A stretch of 11,292 nt of DNA, taken from positions 1 through 11,292 of the forward strand of contig JAZRKX010000052.1 in the NCBI GenBank assembly GCA_045646525.1, read 5' to 3'. The notes beneath the pieces were generated by a model. That model searched no databases. It was not told where the DNA came from and was given only the letters and a program-made list of their open reading frames with translations. Source of the stretch: RGIG8748 sp045646525. GTDB taxonomy: Bacteria > Bacillota > Clostridia > UMGS1810. The translations under genes were made by a program, and so were the position numbers. Below are positions 7,789 to 11,292 of this stretch, in pieces; the first letter of the stretch is position 1, and every line of letters starts with the position of its first letter.

Positions 7789-8005
7789 GGTTATCCAATC
7801 GTTGCCCGGTGCGTATTTCAAGAACATCTGCCATAAATCCACACAAAAAACGGAGCCGCACTGACTCGCTCACTCAGAGCTCGGCAGTGCTAAAATTACC
7901 GAACCGCAGCGGAAATTGATTTTCGGTAATTTTGCTCCGTTTTTTGCTTGATTTAAGGCATCTGTTTTATCTTGAAATACGCAATGTGCAACTTATTGGA
8001 TAACC
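7789..8005 (+). repeat. Palindromic arm A of the nested element
   Basis: Terminal 11-bp inverted repeats GGTTATCCAAT (7789-7799) and ATTGGATAACC (7995-8005) are followed inward by a 13-bp perfect pair, TGCGTATTTCAAG (7810-7822) with 7971-7983. The core is a 13-bp stem (7844-7856 with 7934-7946) that encloses two hairpins: GCACTG/CAGTGC (7858-7863 with 7885-7890), and a 12-bp stem 7892-7903/7922-7933 with an 18-nt loop. The core stem has A6/T6 runs, so it also resembles an intrinsic terminator in both directions. Confidence 0.82.
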
Positions 8006-8023
8006 TCCGCTGTGCGCTCGCAC

Positions 8024-8236
8024 AATATGATATATCCCGTAGCACACGCCTTATGAATTTTGGGATGAAACATCCGGCACAAATCAAAGTAAAAATGCCG
8101 TAAAATCGACGGAAATCAATTTCTGCTGCTGTCCGTCGATTTTAGCGGAGTCGACGCGGCAGCATTTTTACACAGGTTTGGGTTGGATGTTCCCAAAATT
8201 CATACCAAGTGTGAGACGGGATATAGTATAGTGGGC
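8024..8236 (-). repeat. Palindromic arm B of the nested element, inverted relative to arm A
   Basis: Successive inverted pairs are TATATCCCGT (8031-8040) with 8216-8225, TATGAATTTTGGGA (8052-8065) with 8191-8204, and AACATCC (8069-8075) with 8185-8191. A core stem GTAAAAATGC (8089-8098) pairs with 8162-8171. Inside the core is a 13-bp hairpin (8101-8113 with 8132-8144) with an 18-nt loop, and beside it a short GC-rich segment that takes the place of the first hairpin of arm A. Read on the - strand, its layout and loop sequence match arm A read on the + strand. Confidence 0.8.
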
Positions 8237-8299
8237 GAAGCCCTGGTATTATTTTCGTCCTTTACAACATTGCTCTTATCTTAAAGATACTGCGTATTT

Positions 8300-9739
8300 T
8301 TATAATCCAAATGATTCAGAAAGTGTTACAACTTCCAAAGTATTGTCAGGACCAAGTCCCTTTACTGTACCGCCCGATGCTATTATCTTGGAAATTTCGA
8401 GCAGGTGGTACTGCTTTATCTTTTCGCCCGGAAGAACTATAGGCACCTCGTCGGGCATGCGGTATATAGTCCTTTTGCTCACTCTGTCCAGCGAGTATTC
8501 GGCTGTTACAAATTCACCCGAAGCATTAAATGCCTTTTCGGGAGTAAGCCTCATATCTAAATCCTCGGGAAGAGTCTGTTCTACCACATCGTTTACCACT
8601 ATCTTTTTCTCTTCTATCGTTTTGGACAGGTTGGCAAGTGCCTGAAAGAGTTTTCGTATCTGGTGGCGCGAGTTGTATATACTCACAAGAAATACCACAT
8701 TGTTTTCGCTTGCGGATTCCACCTCGATATCAGCTTTATTCCTTAAGTAATCTGCCACATAGTAGCCGTCTGTCTTTACATGGGTAAGGTTTAATACCAT
8801 TCTTAAGGGGTCTGTGCCGTGTATGTTTTCCTTGCCCGACAGCTCTGTGTTAAACCAGCGGAAAGGAGTATTTTCGGTGATGAATCTTCGGCATTTTTCC
8901 GTCTCCGAGAGTATGGCATCAAAAAGCTCTGTGTTTTCAAATGCGTAGTATACTGCATTTTCCAGAGTGCACAAAAGGGCAGGGGAAGCCGATGAGCTCT
9001 CGTACATACGGGCGATATCCGTTATCCGCTGAAAGTCTATGTCGGGATTGGCTATATGAATAAGCGCTCCGCCTCCGAATGCACCCAGACTCTTGTGTAC
9101 ACTGTGAACACTTATGTCTGCACCGAGCTTTGCCGCAGGCCTGGGAAGTGATTTGCTAAAGCCAAAGTGGGCACCGAGCGCTTCATCTACAAGAAGCTTC
9201 ACGCCGTATTTATGACATACACCCGCAATGGTTTTTATATCGGAAATTATTCCGTAGTATGTAGGAGAGGTTATCACAACCGCCTTTGCATCTCTGTTTG
9301 ATATTATGGCACGCTCTATTGCGTCGGCATCCATGCTCTCGGTTATGGAGTACAGATAGTTGTAGCTGCGTTTTACAAACACGGGCTGGAGCCCTTGTAT
9401 TATGAGCGCATTTATAACACTTCTGTGGCACTCGCGGTCTACTATAACCTTGTCGCCGTATTTGGTGTAGGCGGCAAGCATTGTGTATATTCCGCTTGCG
9501 GCACCATTTCTTAAGTACATGCTTCGGCAGGTGCCGTATTTTTTTGTAATTTCGTCCTCGCTCTTTGCAGTAAGCTCTCTTAAATTAAGAGCATCCCCGT
9601 CTTTGGACGAGCCGTAGAGGTCGAGCATGGTAAGTGACTTTGCACGCATGCTTACTCTGCCTTTGTGACCGGGAGCATTAAAAGGTATTCTTTGCATTTT
9701 TGCATATTTGTAAAGACCGCTGAAAATCGGTGATTTCAT
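8300..9739 (-). CDS. Orn/Lys/Arg decarboxylase family PLP-dependent protein
   Basis: A 479-aa fold-type I PLP enzyme of the short Firmicutes form (B. subtilis SpeA/YaaO, about 480-490 aa), a family that decarboxylates lysine, arginine or ornithine for polyamine synthesis. Visible landmarks are PFNAPGHKG (19-27), NGAASGI (78-84), the PLP-stacking His of RECHRSV (H105), D185 of VDEA for the pyridine nitrogen, and Schiff-base Lys216 in SVHK. The C-terminal small domain ends with VLPGEKI (435-441). Several motifs are atypical: DEAHGAH reads DEALGAH, the SxHKTLPxxTQ block reads SVHKSLGAFGGG, and the usual YPPGIP before PGE reads RMPDEVP (427-433). The substrate cannot be named. The ATG at 9739 has AAAGGA about 9-10 nt upstream and lies 15 nt after the birA stop, so it is the last gene of a three-gene operon. 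The stop abuts the large inverted repeat. Confidence 0.88.
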   Translation of the reverse strand: MKSPIFSGLYKYAKMQRIPFNAPGHKGRVSMRAKSLTMLDLYGSSKDGDALNLRELTAKSEDEITKKYGTCRSMYLRNGAASGIYTMLAAYTKYGDKVIVDRECHRSVINALIIQGLQPVFVKRSYNYLYSITESMDADAIERAIISNRDAKAVVITSPTYYGIISDIKTIAGVCHKYGVKLLVDEALGAHFGFSKSLPRPAAKLGADISVHSVHKSLGAFGGGALIHIANPDIDFQRITDIARMYESSSASPALLCTLENAVYYAFENTELFDAILSETEKCRRFITENTPFRWFNTELSGKENIHGTDPLRMVLNLTHVKTDGYYVADYLRNKADIEVESASENNVVFLVSIYNSRHQIRKLFQALANLSKTIEEKKIVVNDVVEQTLPEDLDMRLTPEKAFNASGEFVTAEYSLDRVSKRTIYRMPDEVPIVLPGEKIKQYHLLEISKIIASGGTVKGLGPDNTLEVVTLSESFGL

Positions 9740-9754
9740 CGTGATAGTTCCTTT

Positions 9755-10534
9755 CTAACTGTATATTCCCTTTACGGACACCTCGCCCGAACAGACGGCA
9801 AAGGTATTTTCGCCGTCGTCAAAGAGCATGGAGCCGTCGGCAAGGATATCCCTGCACACGCCTTTTACCTCCTTGCCCTTGTATACCAGAGTTACTTCTC
9901 TTCCAAGGTTAATACAGTGCTTTTTGTATTCGCAAAGTACCATGTCCTGCGAATAATTTGAGTAAATATAGTCTATAGAGTTTAGTATTTCGAAAAAAAG
10001 CTTGTTTTCGTCTGTCTCTTTGCCCGTTACGGATTTGAGCGATGCAGCATAGGGCAGAGCCTCCGAAAAGGAGTTATTTGCATTTACGCCTATGCCCACA
10101 AGGGCGCAGGTTATATTACCTGATACTGACATATTCCTTGTGAGTATTCCGCAAAGCTTCTTTGTACCGCTTATTATATCGTTGGGCCATTTTATATCGC
10201 AGGGGGCGTATTTATTAAGCGCCTTGGCAACCCCCAGAGCGCATACTATTGTTATAAGGGGCATATCAAACTTTTCATTCGGGTTTGTAAGCGCAAAGGT
10301 AAAGTATATGCCGCCATCTGTGCTTTCCCAGCTTCTTCCCATTCTGCCTGAGCCTGCTGTCTGCCTTGTGCATACCACGGTGGTGCCGTTTTCTATGGGG
10401 AGCTCTTTTATTTTGTCAAAGGTAGATGTAATTTCATCATAAAAAAACACCTTAGAGCCTATAATTCCGTTTGTCTTAAAGCTTTCCGTCTTATCGCGGG
10501 AGAGCTTGTTATTTACATCGATTAACACTTGCAA
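9755..10534 (-). CDS. birA: Biotin--[acetyl-CoA-carboxylase] ligase (monofunctional BirA)
   Basis: Activates biotin to biotinyl-AMP and attaches it to the biotin carboxyl carrier domain of acetyl-CoA carboxylase and similar enzymes in the cytoplasm. The catalytic domain shows ITSTFD (35-40), the biotinyl-AMP loop GSGRMGRSW (61-69), KWPND (115-119), KLCGIL (126-131) and GIGVNAN (147-152). A small SH3-like C-terminal domain spans about residues 205-255. In the loop, Ser62 takes the place of the first Arg of the E. coli GRGRRG motif, while Arg64, aligned with E. coli Arg118, is kept. There is no N-terminal winged helix, so it is a group I ligase without repressor function. The start is uncertain: the TTG at 10534 gives a 26-nt overlap with the upstream gene and has only a weak Shine-Dalgarno; a GTG at 10528 is an alternative. 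Its position directly before the decarboxylase implies cotranscription. Confidence 0.93.
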   Translation of the reverse strand: MQVLIDVNNKLSRDKTESFKTNGIIGSKVFFYDEITSTFDKIKELPIENGTTVVCTRQTAGSGRMGRSWESTDGGIYFTFALTNPNEKFDMPLITIVCALGVAKALNKYAPCDIKWPNDIISGTKKLCGILTRNMSVSGNITCALVGIGVNANNSFSEALPYAASLKSVTGKETDENKLFFEILNSIDYIYSNYSQDMVLCEYKKHCINLGREVTLVYKGKEVKGVCRDILADGSMLFDDGENTFAVCSGEVSVKGIYS

Positions 10535-10964
10535 TTACTTCGCTTTCGTTTAATTCTATAATTCCGTATGTGCCGACGCTTCCGGGATTTAAAATAATCA
10601 CACCGTCGGAATCATCCATATACGGTATGTGAGTATGACCGAAGAGGATAATGTCGGCTTTTTCCTCCATACCCTTGTACTTAAGGGCAAGAAGAGAGCT
10701 TTTGACATTGTATTTGTGCCCATGGCACATAAAAAACCTCTTGCCGCAAAGGGTAAATACCCGTTCCAACGGGTAGGATTTGTCAAAGTAATCGTTGTTA
10801 CCCTTAACAGAGGTTATGATTTTTTTGGGAAACTTTGCCTCGAGCTGACGGCAGTCTTCCGCCATATCTCCAAGGTGGAATGTATAGTCGGGGTTTATTT
10901 CCTTTATAAGCTTTTCGGCAGTATCAAGTCTGCCGTGGGTGTCACTTAAAATAAGTATTTTCAC
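10509..10964 (-). CDS. YfcE/MJ0936-family metallophosphoesterase
   Basis: A 151-aa small calcineurin-like phosphodiesterase. Relatives hydrolyse model phosphodiesters in vitro, but their physiological substrates are mostly unknown. All metal-ligand motifs are present: SDTHG (D8, H10), HLGD (D33), GNND (N56), CHGH (H81) and GHTH (H110, H112), followed by the family-typical NPGSVG (126-131). The length is slightly below the usual 155-180 aa but complete. The start is a GTG at 10964, supported by GGAGG 6 nt upstream. It is the first gene of the - strand operon, with a strong promoter about 35-60 nt upstream, and its 3' end overlaps the predicted birA start. In some Firmicutes a homologue follows the rdgB-type NTPase gene; that gene is absent here. 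Confidence 0.9.
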   Translation of the reverse strand: MKILILSDTHGRLDTAEKLIKEINPDYTFHLGDMAEDCRQLEAKFPKKIITSVKGNNDYFDKSYPLERVFTLCGKRFFMCHGHKYNVKSSLLALKYKGMEEKADIILFGHTHIPYMDDSDGVIILNPGSVGTYGIIELNESEVIASVNRCK

Positions 10965-10970
10965 TTTTTG

Positions 10971-10975
10971 CCTCC
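10971..10975 (-). promoter_or_regulatory. Ribosome binding site of the metallophosphoesterase gene
   Basis: GGAGG on the - strand, 6 nt before the GTG at 10964. It identifies that GTG as the start codon; the protein then begins MKILILSDTHG, as expected for the family. Confidence 0.82.
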
Positions 10976-10997
10976 AAAGCCTTGTTGCATGTTTGTT

Positions 10998-11026
10998 ATT
11001 ATACTATACCAAAAGAATAAATGCAA
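10998..11026 (-). promoter_or_regulatory. Predicted sigma-A-type promoter of the metallophosphoesterase-birA-decarboxylase operon
   Basis: On the - strand a -35 TTGCAT (11021-11026), a 17-nt spacer and a perfect -10 TATAAT (10998-11003) are present. The start point would be near 10991, giving a short leader of about 25-30 nt. An 8-bp inverted repeat, TGTTGCAT (10983-10990) and ATGCAACA (11021-11028), brackets the promoter, with one half overlapping the -35 box and the other just past the start point. Confidence 0.8.
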
Positions 11027-11170
11027 CACTTTTGTAACAAATGGTTTATCTTAAATCCCTTTTGTTGTCAGTAATTATCTATATTAGTAAAGTTTTTTGT
11101 GTAATTTTAACAAAATTTATGAAAAACCGTTCAAAACGCGAAAAATGGCGAAAAAAGTTTACAAAAACTA
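11027..11170. other. AT-rich divergent intergenic region, no gene seen
   Basis: Together with the promoters on both sides this belongs to the 328-bp gene-free stretch at 10965-11292. It is very A/T-rich with repeated A and T runs, for example two GCGAAAAA units near 11140-11155. I see no ORF, tRNA or recognisable riboswitch in it. The A-tracts may act as an UP-element-like or bent region for the + strand promoter that follows. Confidence 0.5.
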
Positions 11171-11199
11171 TTGCATAATTGTTAAAAATGGTTTAAAAT
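11171..11199 (+). promoter_or_regulatory. Predicted sigma-A-type promoter reading out of the window
   Basis: A -35 TTGCAT (11171-11176), a 17-nt spacer and a -10 TAAAAT (11194-11199), preceded by A-rich DNA, are seen on the + strand. Transcription would start near 11206 and run off the right edge. The gene it serves is not visible. Confidence 0.65.
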
Positions 11200-11239
11200 G
11201 TATCTGTAGTGTCACAAAGTGGCACGCAAGGGTAACGAA

Positions 11240-11284
11240 GTGGCATTTTTCAAAAGCAAGAAGTCGGAGGCCAAGCGGTCTTAG
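11240..11284 (+). CDS. Possible 14-codon ORF or leader peptide
   Basis: A GTG start with AAGGG (11228-11232) 7 nt upstream opens a short frame, MAFFKSKKSEAKRS, ended by TAG at 11282-11284. It lies about 35 nt downstream of the predicted + strand start point. An in-frame GTG at 11219 would add seven residues but has no good Shine-Dalgarno. The peptide is very basic and matches nothing I recognise. The stop lies inside a small hairpin, GTCTT (11278-11282) with AAGAC (11286-11290). It may be a leader peptide, a chance frame, or untranslated leader of the next gene. Confidence 0.25.
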   Translation: MAFFKSKKSEAKRS

Positions 11285-11292
11285 GAAGACAA

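Larger units (their letters stand above)
7736..8295. repeat. Large nested inverted-repeat element, about 560 bp (MITE-like or structured RNA)
   Basis: This fills most of the 695-bp gap between the topoisomerase operon and the decarboxylase gene. Its ends are inverted repeats: ACGCAGT (7736-7742) with ACTGCGT (8289-8295), and a 20-bp arm (7742-7761) that pairs with 8259-8278 with one mismatch. The right side carries an extra segment of about 10 nt between these two blocks. Inside lie two self-palindromic arms, 7789-8005 and about 8024-8236, which resemble each other in opposite orientation. Short hairpins sit between the parts, for example TGTGCG/CGCACA at 8011-8024 and GGGC/GCCC at 8233-8243. 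There is no credible ORF and no transposase. The right end abuts the decarboxylase stop codon (8300-8302). No target-site duplication is obvious. The structure is seen directly; the mobile-element or RNA interpretation is inference. Confidence 0.8.

Noticed and set aside
7686..7919. A 77-codon + strand frame running into the palindromic element
   Set aside because: It begins in the - strand promoter, is rich in Lys/Arg/Ser from repeat sequence, and its second half is self-complementary DNA; there is no ribosome site or family resemblance.
7844..7946. tRNA-like cloverleaf
   Set aside because: The structure has two arms on a long A/T-ended stem, no T-loop GTTCRANNC, no anticodon arm and no CCA end, so it is not a tRNA.
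7736..8295. CRISPR array
   Set aside because: The repeats are inverted, imperfect and only two; there are no regularly spaced direct repeats or cas genes.
9210..9431. Small Cys-rich - strand frame inside the decarboxylase gene
   Set aside because: It is an alternative frame within a clear coding region, with no independent start signal.
9755..10534. birA as a truncated gene because the DNA-binding domain is missing
   Set aside because: Monofunctional group I biotin ligases normally lack the winged helix and have this length; the catalytic and C-terminal domains are complete.
11266..11287. Programmed frameshift (GGAGG followed by TCT TAG) extending the short edge ORF
   Set aside because: It resembles the prfB arrangement only loosely, the spacing and slippery codon do not match, and the sequence after the stop is too short to judge.

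Overview
The window looks like chromosomal DNA from a low-to-moderate G+C Gram-positive bacterium of the class Clostridia, perhaps an Oscillospiraceae/Ruminococcaceae-type or Lachnospiraceae-type gut organism. This rests on the RNase Y - YmdB gene pair, strong AGGAGG-type Shine-Dalgarno sites, a lipoprotein solute-binding protein, and a divergent type IIA topoisomerase pair of a kind I associate with Clostridia. No species can be named from the sequence alone, and no phage, plasmid or resistance genes are visible.

Left part, + strand (1-3388): the 3' two-thirds of rny (RNase Y, cut by the window edge), an intrinsic-terminator-like hairpin, ymdB (cyclic-nucleotide phosphodiesterase family), and, 3 nt later, a family 5 (OppA/DppA-type) solute-binding lipoprotein with no permease or ATPase genes in view. 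A perfect 15-bp bidirectional terminator (3392-3424) separates this block from the converging - strand genes.

Middle, - strand (3428-7604): a two-gene operon, GyrB/ParE-like then GyrA/ParC-like. It encodes a complete but unusual type II topoisomerase: the catalytic residues are kept, while several normally invariant surrounding motifs differ. A good -35/-10 promoter with a 10-bp palindrome in its spacer lies at 7673-7701.

The 695-bp gap at 7605-8299 holds the most striking structure. It is a roughly 560-bp nested inverted repeat (7736-8295) made of two related, oppositely oriented arms of about 210 bp. Each arm is itself a palindrome ending in a branched stem with an 18-nt loop. The two loops match at 16 of 18 positions, while their stems differ by compensatory base pairs. 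It is either a composite palindromic (MITE-like) element or a structured RNA or 3'-UTR module.

Right part, - strand (8300-10964): a three-gene operon from one strong promoter, consisting of a YfcE-like metallophosphoesterase, a biotin-protein ligase (birA, no HTH domain), and an Orn/Lys/Arg-decarboxylase-family PLP enzyme with altered motifs. The first two genes overlap and the third follows after 15 nt. The last 328 bp are a divergent promoter region. A + strand promoter at 11171-11199 points out of the window, with a possible 14-codon ORF just downstream.
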